Part shown: piece by piece, positions 42,911-51,439 of the stretch | Layout of the letters: each line of letters begins with the position of its first letter | Numbering within the stretch: position 1 is the first letter of the stretch | Assembly (NCBI GenBank): GCA_900766735.1 | Contig: CAAFWO010000007.1 | Coordinates: 1-64,000, forward strand | Direction of reading: 5' to 3' | DNA from: Clostridia bacterium | Lineage (GTDB): Bacteria; Bacillota; Clostridia; CAKSNL01; HGM11501 | DNA: 64,000 nucleotides | Notes under the pieces: generated by a model | Seen by the model: only the letters and a program-made list of their open reading frames with translations | Databases searched by the model: none | Told to the model about the DNA's origin: nothing | Program-made: the position numbers and the translations under genes

Positions 42911-43384
42911 AGAGAATTTTCCTCCTTTTCCTGTGTATGTTTTATAACTATTTTGAAAGGGGTTCTTTTATGCCTGATTTATAATCTAAAACGACTCTTT
43001 TAAATAGATGAAAGCGGGTTTTGGTGAAATATCGGATTTAAATATTACACCGCACCTAAAAAGGAATAAAAGTGGTGCGGATTTTATTTAAATATGTCGA
43101 TTTAAAAGCTTAAGTGGAGCGTACCGAATGCTGGCATAATTTATTAAAAATCTGTGAAATTAAATGAAATTGTTAAAAATTTTTGTAATTTATTTTCCTG
43201 ATAATATACTATATGTAGTATGCAAGGCGCTAAAAATGACTTAAACACACAATTCGCGAATAAAAAAGCTTGACTTTTTGTAACAATTTAGTTATAATTT
43301 ACGGGAATCATGAATATAATCTTTTGCAAAGGGCAAAAGGCCGCACAGTCGATGCGGCAAATAAAAAAACCGGAGGAAATTATT
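42911..43384. other. Long AT-rich intergenic region
   Basis: 474 bases between divergent spoIIP and the DUF348-G5-3D gene. One hairpin with a 7-bp stem, CCGCACC/GGTGCGG (43050-43080), is followed by ATTTTATTT. The sigma-A promoter at 43270 lies at the right end. The only short frames lack ribosome sites. A c-di-AMP (ydaO) riboswitch, sometimes seen before such genes, was not recognised by eye. Confidence 0.6.
43270..43298 (+). promoter_or_regulatory. Promoter of the DUF348-G5-3D gene
   Basis: TTGACT (43270), 17 bases, TATAAT (43293), near consensus. Confidence 0.75.
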
Positions 43385-44584
43385 ATGTTAAGTAAGCTTA
43401 AAGCGATCATAGCAAAAGCGAATAAGACAGCGGTCATCTTAGCCGTTATGCTTGTGCTTTCCGGCATATCGCTGAACAGCTATATTTATGATGACACGAT
43501 TCAGGTTCACATAAATGTAGACGGAGTGACGGTGAAAACTGTTAACACCAAAGCCGGCACCGTCGGAGATATTTTGGCAAACGAAAACATCTCGCTGGAG
43601 CAGGGCGACGTGGTTAAGCCTCAGGCGGACACGAAGCTTCTTACTTCAGGCACGGTATCGGTAAACAAATTAAAGAGCATCACCGTTTACAACGGTGACA
43701 GCGTGCACAGCGTGAAGACCTCGGCGGCAACAGCCCAAGAACTTGAAAAGTCCGGCGCTGTTGGCCTTATGCCGACGGACAGTGTTATGGCAGAGACGGA
43801 AAGAATAGCGGACGGCGGAGAGTATGAGGTAAAAAATGCGTTTTTGATAAACGTACACGCCGATTCGATGACCTATCCGGTTTATTTGAGCAAGGGCACA
43901 GTTGCGGACGCGATCAAGGCCGCAGGCGTCACGATGGACGCAGACGATCTTTGCTATCCCCTTGCCAACGTTGAGCTTTGGGACGGGATCGTGATCAGGG
44001 TGACGAGGGTATCCACGGTCCACACCACTGAAAACGCAGAGATACCCTATAAAACAGAGAAGATCGAAAACAAATATTTAAAGCCCTCCGAGCAGGTCGT
44101 AACAGTTGAAGGCGCTGCCGGAGAAAAGGTCATAAACAAGGTCATCACATATCACAACGGAGTGGTATACAGTGAGATCGTGACGGAGAACGTTGTCCGC
44201 CCCGCGGTGAACAAAGTCGTTGAGTGCGGAGTATGGAACTTAAAAAGAAGCGGACTTAACTCTGCGGCATCCATTGGCACAGTCAACGGCCATGACTACA
44301 GCATGGTGATAAGTGCAACCGCAACGGCATATTGCGACAAGGGCACGACGGCGAGCGGATTAAGATCGCAGGTCGGCGTTGTGGCGGTCGACCCGAGAGT
44401 TATTCCCTTGGGAACAAGGCTTTATATCGAATCCGCCGACGGCTCATGGTCATACGGCGTCTGCGTTGCGGGCGACACGGGCGGAGCGATAAAGGGAAAC
44501 AAAGTCGATTTATTCTATGATTCATACAATCAGTGCATTCAGTTCGGGCGCAGAGGCTGCAATATCTACGTTCTTGCTGACTAA
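43385..44584 (+). CDS. DUF348-G5-3D domain cell-wall protein (YabE-like)
   Basis: 399 residues. N-terminal signal-anchor (about 15-38), DUF348 repeats (VHINVDGVTVKTVNTKAGTVGDILANENI and similar at about 150-195), a G5 domain (PYKTEKIENKYLKPSEQVVTVEGAAGEK) and a C-terminal 3D domain (ATAYCDKGTTASGLRSQVGVVAVDPRVIPLGTRLYI with catalytic-type Asp). Same layout as resuscitation/YabE peptidoglycan hydrolases. Start ATG 43385 after GGAGGAAA. Confidence 0.9.
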   Translation: MLSKLKAIIAKANKTAVILAVMLVLSGISLNSYIYDDTIQVHINVDGVTVKTVNTKAGTVGDILANENISLEQGDVVKPQADTKLLTSGTVSVNKLKSITVYNGDSVHSVKTSAATAQELEKSGAVGLMPTDSVMAETERIADGGEYEVKNAFLINVHADSMTYPVYLSKGTVADAIKAAGVTMDADDLCYPLANVELWDGIVIRVTRVSTVHTTENAEIPYKTEKIENKYLKPSEQVVTVEGAAGEKVINKVITYHNGVVYSEIVTENVVRPAVNKVVECGVWNLKRSGLNSAASIGTVNGHDYSMVISATATAYCDKGTTASGLRSQVGVVAVDPRVIPLGTRLYIESADGSWSYGVCVAGDTGGAIKGNKVDLFYDSYNQCIQFGRRGCNIYVLAD

Positions 44585-44594
44585 AGCATGGCAC

Positions 44595-44626
44595 AAAATG
44601 ACGGCAAAGTTGCCGTCATTTTTTCT
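44595..44626 (+). terminator. Terminator of the 3D-domain gene
   Basis: AAAATGACGGCAA/TTGCCGTCATTTT with a two-base loop and T tract. Confidence 0.88.
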
Positions 44627-44646
44627 TAAAAATTTTATTTTATATA

Positions 44647-44675
44647 TTGAAGTTATAAAAAAAATGTGGTATGCT
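44647..44675 (+). promoter_or_regulatory. Promoter of the two-component operon
   Basis: TTGAAG (44647), 17 bases, TATGCT (44670). Confidence 0.5.
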
Positions 44676-44714
44676 ATAAATAATAACTTTTTTCAGAAGG
44701 ATGAAAGATAAGTA

Positions 44715-45401
44715 ATGAAAATTTTGATTGTCGATGATGAAAAATTACTTGTAAAGGGCATTAAATTCAATTTCGAGCAGGATGGCTATGACGTTGAGAC
44801 CGCGTATGACGGGGAAGAGGCGGTAAAGCTTGCCAGGGATAAGTCGATCGACCTCATTATTTTGGATCTGATGCTTCCGAAAATCGACGGGCTTGAAGTC
44901 TGCCGCATTATAAGGGATTTTTCGAGCGTGCCTATTATCATGCTCACCGCGAAGACCGACGATATGGACAGAATCATGGGTCTTGAATACGGGGCGGACG
45001 ATTATCTTACAAAGCCTTTTAACATACTGGAGTTAAAGCTCAGAGTCAAGGCAATCATCAGAAGAAGCGCGCAGAACACGGTGAGCAAGAAAAGCAGTGC
45101 GACGGTTATGCGCGGCGGCATCAAGCTTGACTATAATTTAAGAAGAGCGACAATAGGCGACAAGACTGTGGAATTGACATCGAAGGAATTTGAGCTTATG
45201 GATCTTTTCATCACGAACCCCGGCAAGGTCTATTCGCGAGAGGCGCTTTTGGACATCATATGGGGCTATGACTACCCCGGCGATAACAGGACGGTGGACG
45301 TTCACATAAGAAGATTGAGAGAGAAAATAGAGCCGAACGCCGCACGCCCGGAATATATTAATACAAAGTGGGGAGTAGGTTACTATTTCAAGGAAGAATA
45401 A
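44715..45401 (+). CDS. OmpR/PhoB-family response regulator
   Basis: 228 residues. Receiver domain (about 1-120) with phospho-acceptor Asp51 in LIILDLMLP, plus Thr and Lys (MLTAKT, TKPF), and a winged-helix DNA-binding domain (about 130-226, NRTVDVHIRRLREKIEP). Resembles WalR/VicR. Partner kinase follows. Confidence 0.93.
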   Translation: MKILIVDDEKLLVKGIKFNFEQDGYDVETAYDGEEAVKLARDKSIDLIILDLMLPKIDGLEVCRIIRDFSSVPIIMLTAKTDDMDRIMGLEYGADDYLTKPFNILELKLRVKAIIRRSAQNTVSKKSSATVMRGGIKLDYNLRRATIGDKTVELTSKEFELMDLFITNPGKVYSREALLDIIWGYDYPGDNRTVDVHIRRLREKIEPNAARPEYINTKWGVGYYFKEE

Positions 45402-45468
45402 AGAAAAAGCCGCAAAGGCGCCGTTTCGTGAGAAGTTAAAGTCCGGTGCGAAAAGCGTTTTTTACGGA

Positions 45469-46863
45469 ATGAAGGCGCGGCTGATATTTACTTACATTAT
45501 CGTTATATTAATTTCCGTCGTTGTCTTAAAATCCTATATTATGTCCGCGATGTCGGCCAGCCTTTATAACGACAACCGCGTTAATATGGTAACAAAGATA
45601 AACATTATCGCGACGGATATTTCGGGCGTTCCCGAGGAGGAGATCGCCGAGACGATGAATGAGGATCTTGCCCAGCTTTCTATCGGCAAGGACAACCGCA
45701 TAATCGTCACAAATTCGGACGCGTTCGTGATCTATGACAACACACCGAACGTTTATTCAAATTCGACCGGCAAGGTGCGCTTAAGCCCGATGATATTATC
45801 CGCGCTCTCCGGCGAAAGCGGTTATAATAAAGCGCCGTACGACGGAGGGATAAACACCGCGGCGGCTGTTCCCGTGATGAAAAACGGGCTCGTGAGCGGA
45901 GCGGTCTATATCGAAAGCTCGGCGGACGAGATATATGCCGTTTTAACGTCGACGGGCAGGAGTATCAACTATCTTGCGGCAGTTTTGTGCCTTGCCGCCG
46001 GAATTATGAGCTTTGTGCTTGCCGGAATGTTCACCTCGCCCATTGAAAAGCTTATTAAAAAGGTCAGGGCGCAGAGCGAGGGGCGCAAGGTCAAGATCGA
46101 CGGTGCGCCCAAGGGCGAGATCGGCGAGCTTGTCGAAAGCTTTAACGAGCTTATCGACGAGGTGGAAAGCGAGGAGGAAAAGAGGACGGCGTTCGTCTCC
46201 AACGCTTCGCACGAGCTTAAAACGCCGCTGAGCTCAATAAAGCTTATCTGCGATTCGCTCATCTCGGCGGGGGACTCAGTGTCGCCCGATATGATAAAGG
46301 AATTTTTGGAGGATATGAACGAGGAGGTCGACCGCCTCACCGCGATCATCAACGACCTATTGGATCTGACGAGAATGGACGCGTCGGCCTATAACTCCAA
46401 CAAAACGTTCGTGACAGCGAACCTTAAAGACGTTATAAGCGGCGTTACAGGCGCGCTTTCAAAAATTGCGTGGCAGAACGGCGTCAACCTAAAGTTCTAT
46501 AAAAATAACGACGTGTTCATACTTATGGAGCAGAACAAGATCTGGGAGGCCGTCTATAACATAACGGATAACGCGATAAAATACACTCCGTACGGAGGAA
46601 AAGTCGAGCTCTTTTTGGAGAAGGACTTAAACAACGCGATAATAACTATCGCGGACACGGGCATCGGAATCGCGAAGGAGGAGGTCGGCAAGATCTTCGA
46701 CAGATTCTACCGGGTGGACAAGGCGCGCTCGCGCGAGACCGGCGGAACGGGGCTCGGCCTTTCGATTGCTCTTTCGGCGGTTGAAATGCACGGCGGCCAT
46801 ATTGATGTTGAAAGCGAGGAGGGCAAGGGAAGCGTGTTCAGGATATATCTTCCGCTTGCATAG
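45469..46863 (+). CDS. Sensor histidine kinase
   Basis: 464 residues from ATG 45469. Two membrane helices (about 5-27 and 160-190) flank an extracytoplasmic sensor; HAMP (about 190-240); HisKA with phosphorylated His248 in ASHELKTPLSS; HATPase with NAIKYTPYGGK, DTGIGIAKEE and GGTGLGLSIA. Layout as in WalK/PhoR kinases. The frame is open upstream to the regulator's end but only ATG 45469 is a standard start, with a weak site (ACGGA). Coupled to the lipoprotein and protease genes behind it. Confidence 0.92.
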   Translation: MKARLIFTYIIVILISVVVLKSYIMSAMSASLYNDNRVNMVTKINIIATDISGVPEEEIAETMNEDLAQLSIGKDNRIIVTNSDAFVIYDNTPNVYSNSTGKVRLSPMILSALSGESGYNKAPYDGGINTAAAVPVMKNGLVSGAVYIESSADEIYAVLTSTGRSINYLAAVLCLAAGIMSFVLAGMFTSPIEKLIKKVRAQSEGRKVKIDGAPKGEIGELVESFNELIDEVESEEEKRTAFVSNASHELKTPLSSIKLICDSLISAGDSVSPDMIKEFLEDMNEEVDRLTAIINDLLDLTRMDASAYNSNKTFVTANLKDVISGVTGALSKIAWQNGVNLKFYKNNDVFILMEQNKIWEAVYNITDNAIKYTPYGGKVELFLEKDLNNAIITIADTGIGIAKEEVGKIFDRFYRVDKARSRETGGTGLGLSIALSAVEMHGGHIDVESEEGKGSVFRIYLPLA

Positions 46864-46868
46864 AAACT

Positions 46869-47771
46869 ATGAAAAAAATCACGGCTGTTTTTTTGACGCT
46901 GTGTATGACATTTCCCCTTATGGGATGTAACAGCAAAAAAGAAGAAATCAGTCTTTTCTACGGCTCGTCGGACAAGCGGAGCCTGAGCGAGGAGACGGCC
47001 GTCATCGATGAGCCTTTAACGGTGGAGGACGAGGCGGAGACGGCGCTTGAAAAGCTTTTATCCGGGCCGTCCGATCCGGAGCACACGAGGGTCATCCCCG
47101 AAGGGACGAACCTTATCAGCCTGCGCGTTAAGGATAAGACGGCGACTGTCAACCTGTCGCAGGAATTTGAAAAAAGCGACGGCAATGCACCGCGGCTTTT
47201 GGCGCTCTACAGCGTTGTTGCGACACTGTGCGCGGTGGACGGAATAAACCGCACGCAGATTTTGGTGAACGGCAGACCGATGAAATATTCGTCGTCCGGC
47301 GAGGATATTGGCCTTTTATCGATGAACAACGTCGTGACAGACGACGAGATCAGAAGAAACCAGACGGCGGTCGTCGAGCTCTATTTCGGCTCGGAGGACG
47401 GAACGGGACTTATTAAAGAGCAGAGAATGATCGACGTTAAGGACAACGAGAGCATTGAAAAGACGATAATAAACGAGCTTTTATCCGGCCCGTCGGGCGA
47501 GGGCGTCCGTTTGATTCCGTCCGATGTCAAGCTTTTGTCGATTGAGGCAAAGGATAAGCTAAGTTATGTCAACCTTTCAAAAGAGTTTGCGGCCATGAGT
47601 GAGGATAACGCATATATGGCTGTATATTCCGTTGTAAACACGCTCACCGGTCAGTGGCAGCAGTCGGAGGGTGTGCAGATCTTGATCGAGGGCGAGAGAA
47701 CGGACAGCATCGGCGGAGTCGGGCTGTCGGAGCCACTTTCGTATAACGAAAATATTGTCAGGGGGAACTGA
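46869..47771 (+). CDS. Lipoprotein with two GerMN domains
   Basis: 300 residues. Signal peptide and lipobox LMGC (about Cys18). Two GerMN repeats (about 30-150 and 165-290), each with a LLSGPS...VRLIPSDVKLLSIEAKDKLSYVNLSKEF-like pattern. GerM proteins act in sporulation and germination; GerMN-lipoproteins also accompany two-component systems (LpqB-like). Starts five bases after the kinase stop. Confidence 0.88.
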   Translation: MKKITAVFLTLCMTFPLMGCNSKKEEISLFYGSSDKRSLSEETAVIDEPLTVEDEAETALEKLLSGPSDPEHTRVIPEGTNLISLRVKDKTATVNLSQEFEKSDGNAPRLLALYSVVATLCAVDGINRTQILVNGRPMKYSSSGEDIGLLSMNNVVTDDEIRRNQTAVVELYFGSEDGTGLIKEQRMIDVKDNESIEKTIINELLSGPSGEGVRLIPSDVKLLSIEAKDKLSYVNLSKEFAAMSEDNAYMAVYSVVNTLTGQWQQSEGVQILIEGERTDSIGGVGLSEPLSYNENIVRGN

Positions 47772-47773
47772 CC

Positions 47774-48658
47774 TTGAAGGCATTTTATAAAAGAATAGGC
47801 GCGCTCATATTTGCACTGGGGCTTTTATTAACTCCGGTATCGGCGAAGGACATAAGCGTTAACTATAACTTTTCGGACTCGGCGGAGCAGGGAAGGGTGC
47901 GCTATATTTCGCAGATCGAAAAAAACGATTATTACTATGAAGAATACTGGGGCAAGTACGCTTCATACAGCTCACACGAGTGCGGAACGGCCTGCATCTC
48001 CATGGCGCTCTCATATCTCGGGGTCACGGAAACGCCCGAGGAGCTTGGCGACTACTGGCTCGAAAAGGGCTACACCCAGGGTGTGCCGTTTTCGACCGTG
48101 TTTAACGATGTGCCGGGAGCGGAGGGCGGACACACATTTGATTTTGAGGCGGCCTATGAGCGCTATGAAAACGGCGGCTACAGCCCGGTCATCATCTATT
48201 TTACGAGAGAGTTAAACCCGTATCAGACCGGCAACAGGCATTTTGTTATGGTCGTCGATAAGACGGGTGATAACGAGTACATAGCGATCGACCCGGCGAG
48301 CGACGATATAAGAACCGTCACGGTCAAAAAGACAGAAAACGGCACACTTGTCGTCGGAACAGAGGCAAAGGACGGCACTTTTCTCTCGGGCGAGATGACA
48401 GAGACGGAGCTTTGCTCGGCGCAGTATAAAGCCACCGGCGCGCCTGTGGCAAAAAAAGAGACAAAGACCGAGGTTAAACAGGAAGTAAAGCAGGAGGAAA
48501 AACCGGAAGAAAAAATCGCGCCTCCCGAGCCTGTGACAGTGATGGCAGAACAGAAAACACAGACCAAGGAAAAGCCGGCAGAGGCAGTTTCAAAAAAGCC
48601 CTATAACAGGGCGGCGAGCCTTTTGACCGCGGCAATAAAGAAAAGCTTAGCCGAATAA
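47774..48658 (+). CDS. Exported C39-like cysteine protease
   Basis: 294 residues. Signal peptide (about 1-24), peptidase_C39_2-like domain (about 60-190) with SSHECGTACISMAL (catalytic Cys70), His in NRHFVMVVD and Asp in AIDPAS. The tail (from about 220) is Lys/Glu/Pro-rich low complexity. TTG start after GGGGGAACT, two bases after the GerMN gene stop. Substrate unknown; perhaps a wall peptide or peptide pheromone. Confidence 0.82.
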   Translation: MKAFYKRIGALIFALGLLLTPVSAKDISVNYNFSDSAEQGRVRYISQIEKNDYYYEEYWGKYASYSSHECGTACISMALSYLGVTETPEELGDYWLEKGYTQGVPFSTVFNDVPGAEGGHTFDFEAAYERYENGGYSPVIIYFTRELNPYQTGNRHFVMVVDKTGDNEYIAIDPASDDIRTVTVKKTENGTLVVGTEAKDGTFLSGEMTETELCSAQYKATGAPVAKKETKTEVKQEVKQEEKPEEKIAPPEPVTVMAEQKTQTKEKPAEAVSKKPYNRAASLLTAAIKKSLAE

Positions 48659-48660
48659 AG

Positions 48661-48699
48661 AAAAACCTCTTCGCATATTTATATGTGCGGAGGGGTTTT
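48661..48699 (+). promoter_or_regulatory. Hairpin covering the sigK ribosome site
   Basis: CCTC-TT-CGCATA pairs with TATGTG-C-GGAGG, so the GGAGGGG ribosome site of sigK is in the stem. It could also serve as a weak terminator for the protease gene. The stem is imperfect. Confidence 0.45.
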
Positions 48700-49380
48700 A
48701 TGTTTGCCTTTATATTATCGCTCATAAGAAGAATTTTTCTTTTGGGACATTTAGAGCACGGAAGCTTTCCGAAGCCTTTGTCCGAAAGCGAAGAAGCACT
48801 CCTGATCAAAAAATACACCGAGGACGGCGACACGGACGCTAAAAACGAGCTTATCGAGCACAATTTAAGGCTCGTTGCGCATATCGTGAAAAAATATGCA
48901 CAGAATAAAAATGACGCAGACGATCTTTTGTCGATCGGCACGATCGGGCTCATCAAGGGGATCGACAGCTTCACGCCGGGAAAGAAAACGAGGCTTTCCA
49001 CATATGCGGCAAAATGCATCCACAACGAAATATTAATGGTTCTGCGCGCGAAAAAGCACTCCGTGCCCGAGGTCTCGCTCTCGGAGGCTATCGGGAGCGA
49101 CAAGGAGGGCAACGAGGTCACATTAATGGACATTATCCCGTCGGACTCCGATAATGTGGAGGACAACTATGAGAACCGCGCGGAGATCAAAAAAATGTAT
49201 GATGGCATCAAAAACGTGCTCGAACCGAGGGAAAGAAAGATAATCTCGATGCGCTACGGACTTTACGACGGCAAGGAGATACCTCAGCGCGAGATTGCGA
49301 AAATGCTCGGCATTTCACGGTCATATGTGTCAAGAATTGAGAAAAAAGCAGTCGAAAAACTGCGTTCTTCCATGAAATAA
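48700..49380 (+). CDS. sigK: RNA polymerase sporulation sigma factor SigK
   Basis: 226 residues. Begins with a hydrophobic pro-like sequence (MFAFILSLIRRIFLLG) followed by SFPKPLSESEE, then sigma region 2 (ELIEHNLRLVAHIVKKY...DLLSIGTIGLIKGIDSF) and region 4 (PQREIAKMLGISRSYVSRIEKKAVEKL). Directs late mother-cell transcription. The gene is uninterrupted, with no skin element. Start ATG 48700 after GGAGGGG. Confidence 0.94.
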   Translation: MFAFILSLIRRIFLLGHLEHGSFPKPLSESEEALLIKKYTEDGDTDAKNELIEHNLRLVAHIVKKYAQNKNDADDLLSIGTIGLIKGIDSFTPGKKTRLSTYAAKCIHNEILMVLRAKKHSVPEVSLSEAIGSDKEGNEVTLMDIIPSDSDNVEDNYENRAEIKKMYDGIKNVLEPRERKIISMRYGLYDGKEIPQREIAKMLGISRSYVSRIEKKAVEKLRSSMK

Positions 49381-49412
49381 TTAAGAAAAGTGATTTTTGT
49401 TAAAAAAAGCTA

Positions 49413-49441
49413 TTGATTTTTATCGTTCTATGGCATATACT
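49413..49441 (+). promoter_or_regulatory. acpP promoter
   Basis: TTGATT (49413), 17 bases, TATACT (49436). Confidence 0.6.
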
Positions 49442-49476
49442 AATAAGCAATAAATGAGAACGAAAGGAAGAAACTT

Positions 49477-49698
49477 ATGGAATTTGAGAAAATAAGAGAT
49501 TTGATAGCAGAGCAGTTCGGAGTAACGCCGGATTCCGTTACGGAGGACACGGCATTTAAGGATCTTGGGGACTCTATGGATCTTATTGAGCTTATCATGG
49601 CGCTTGAAGAGGAATTCGATCTTGAGATCGACGACGAACAGACAGACAAGATCAAAACTGTCGGAGACGCCTGCGAATACATAAGGCAAAATTCATAA
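49477..49698 (+). CDS. acpP: Acyl carrier protein
   Basis: 73 residues, acidic four-helix protein. The phosphopantetheine Ser lies in LGDSMDLIEL (DSM instead of the common DSL), about residue 35. Carries acyl chains in fatty acid synthesis. GAAAGGAAG start site. Twelve bases before rnc, the usual order. Confidence 0.93.
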   Translation: MEFEKIRDLIAEQFGVTPDSVTEDTAFKDLGDSMDLIELIMALEEEFDLEIDDEQTDKIKTVGDACEYIRQNS

Positions 49699-49710
49699 AA
49701 AGGTGATTTG

Positions 49711-50388
49711 ATGGAATCTTTAGAAAAGGCCATAGGCTACAGCTTTAAAAATCCGCATCTGGCAAAGACGGCGCTGACTCACAGCTCCTATGCAAACGAG
49801 CACAAAACGGAAAGCTATGAAAGGCTTGAGTTTTTGGGCGACTCGATCCTTTCGGTCGCGGTCAGTGAATATCTTTACAAGAGCTATCCCGAAATGCCGG
49901 AGGGCGTTCTCACCAAGGTGAGGGCGGCGTCCGTCTGCGAGCGGTCGCTCCATATCGTTGCGGAGAGGCTGGGGCTCGGAAGGTTTCTTTACCTAAATAA
50001 GGGTGAGGAGCTTTCGGGCGGAAGAGAGCGCGTTTCGATACTGGCGGATATTGTGGAGGCGTTGCTTGCGGCCATATTTTTGGATTCCGATATGGAAACG
50101 GCGAAAAAATGGGTCATGACAAACCTTAAGGACATAATCGATATGGCGGTTTCGGGAAAGGCTTTCATCGACTATAAGACGGAGCTTCAGGAATATGCCC
50201 AGAGCAGGGACAACTGCGAGGTGTTATATAAGCTCACGGGCGAATCCGGGCCCGCGCATTTAAAACGCTTTGAATATGATGTTCTGCTCGGCGGAAAAGT
50301 GATGGGAAGCGGCTCCGGCACGAGCAAGAAGGAGGCCGAACAGATGGCGGCAAAGGCCGCGATGGAGGCTCTCCGTGAAAAAAGCTAA
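49711..50388 (+). CDS. rnc: Ribonuclease III
   Basis: 225 residues. Endonuclease domain with signature ERLEFLGDS (38-46; Asp44) and DIVEALLAAIFLD (second acidic cluster), then a C-terminal dsRNA-binding domain (KTELQEYAQSRDN...GSGTSKKEAEQMAAKAAMEAL). Processes rRNA and structured mRNAs. AGGTGAT site before ATG 49711. Confidence 0.96.
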   Translation: MESLEKAIGYSFKNPHLAKTALTHSSYANEHKTESYERLEFLGDSILSVAVSEYLYKSYPEMPEGVLTKVRAASVCERSLHIVAERLGLGRFLYLNKGEELSGGRERVSILADIVEALLAAIFLDSDMETAKKWVMTNLKDIIDMAVSGKAFIDYKTELQEYAQSRDNCEVLYKLTGESGPAHLKRFEYDVLLGGKVMGSGSGTSKKEAEQMAAKAAMEALREKS

Positions 50389-51364
50389 CATTCCCATTTT
50401 CGTGGCGCACAAGGGTTGCCCGAACGACTGCGTTTTCTGTAACCAACGGCGCATCACCGGAACGGACGGGACGATGGACGCTCAAAAATGCGAGGCCATC
50501 ATAAAAGAGTGGATGGGTTACATTTCCGGCGAGGCGGAGATTGCCTTTTTCGGCGGAAGCTTCACGGGTATCCCGATCGGGGAGCAAAATGCTCTTTTAT
50601 CCGTCGCTTCGTCGTTTGTGGACGGGGAAAAGATTACCGGCATCCGCCTTTCGACAAGGCCTGATTACATAAGTGACTCCATTATCGAAAACTTGTTAAA
50701 ATATAAGGTGACGGCGGTAGAGCTCGGCGCGCAGTCGACCGACGATGAGGTGTTAAAAAGATCGCACCGCGGCCATGACAGAGAGGACATTATAAGAGCG
50801 TCAAAGCTTATAAAGGAGGCCGGCATTAAATTAGGTCTTCAGATGATGACGCACCTTCCCGGGGCTGACGATGAAAAGGATATTGCGACCTGCTTGGACT
50901 TTATTAAAATGAAGCCATCCGAGGTCAGGATCTATCCGACGGTAGTGCTTCGCGATACCGCGCTTTACGATATGTATAAAAAGGGCGAATATGTTCCAGA
51001 GACTATAGCGGAGGCGGCAGAACTTGTGGCGGTGCTGACTGAGGAGTTTGAGAGCGCCGGCATAAGCGTGATAAGAACGGGGCTTCAAATGTCCGAAAGC
51101 CTTGAGGCAAGCTTCGTTGCCGGGCCTTACCATCCGGCCTTCGGCGAGATGGCAAAAAGCAGGCAGATCTTAAACCGTATCAAAAAATACATTGGCGAAA
51201 ACAGGCCCGAAGCCATTGTGATCTCGTGCGAGGAAAGGGCAAAGTCAAAGCTTTACGGGCAAAAAAGGGAGAACATTAAAGCTCTTGAAAAGCTTTGCCC
51301 GGTAAAAGTCGTATCAGCGCCTTTCGGGAGTGGTATTTTAATAAACGGATATAAAATATATTAA
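50375..51364 (+). CDS. Elp3-like radical SAM protein
   Basis: 329 residues. Cluster motif CPNDCVFC (Cys15, Cys19, Cys22) in an Elp3-like radical SAM core (FFGGSFTGIP, ISTRPDYIS-like LSTRPDYI, GAQSTDDEVLKRSHRGH). No acetyltransferase domain, so not full Elp3. GTG start inside the rnc end (14-base overlap). This family often follows rnc in Clostridia, usually before smc, which is absent here. Confidence 0.88.
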   Translation: MKKANIPIFVAHKGCPNDCVFCNQRRITGTDGTMDAQKCEAIIKEWMGYISGEAEIAFFGGSFTGIPIGEQNALLSVASSFVDGEKITGIRLSTRPDYISDSIIENLLKYKVTAVELGAQSTDDEVLKRSHRGHDREDIIRASKLIKEAGIKLGLQMMTHLPGADDEKDIATCLDFIKMKPSEVRIYPTVVLRDTALYDMYKKGEYVPETIAEAAELVAVLTEEFESAGISVIRTGLQMSESLEASFVAGPYHPAFGEMAKSRQILNRIKKYIGENRPEAIVISCEERAKSKLYGQKRENIKALEKLCPVKVVSAPFGSGILINGYKIY

Positions 51365-51391
51365 ACGCGGAGTGAAGTCTTCGCGTTTTTC
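51363..51391 (+). terminator. Terminator of the acpP-rnc-radical SAM operon
   Basis: AAACGCG/CGCGTTT stem with a loop of about 12 bases and a T tract, starting in the stop codon. Confidence 0.75.
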
Positions 51392-51401
51392 TTTACAAGA
51401 T

Positions 51402-51430
51402 AATTATAATGTGCTATACTTTATTCGGAA
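51402..51430 (+). promoter_or_regulatory. AEC transporter promoter
   Basis: TTTACA (51402), 17 bases, TATACT (51425). Confidence 0.6.
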
Positions 51431-51439
51431 GTGATTATT

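Noticed and set aside
43010..43090. 27-codon frame beginning ATGAAAGCGGG
   Set aside because: No ribosome site, and it crosses a hairpin; judged non-coding.
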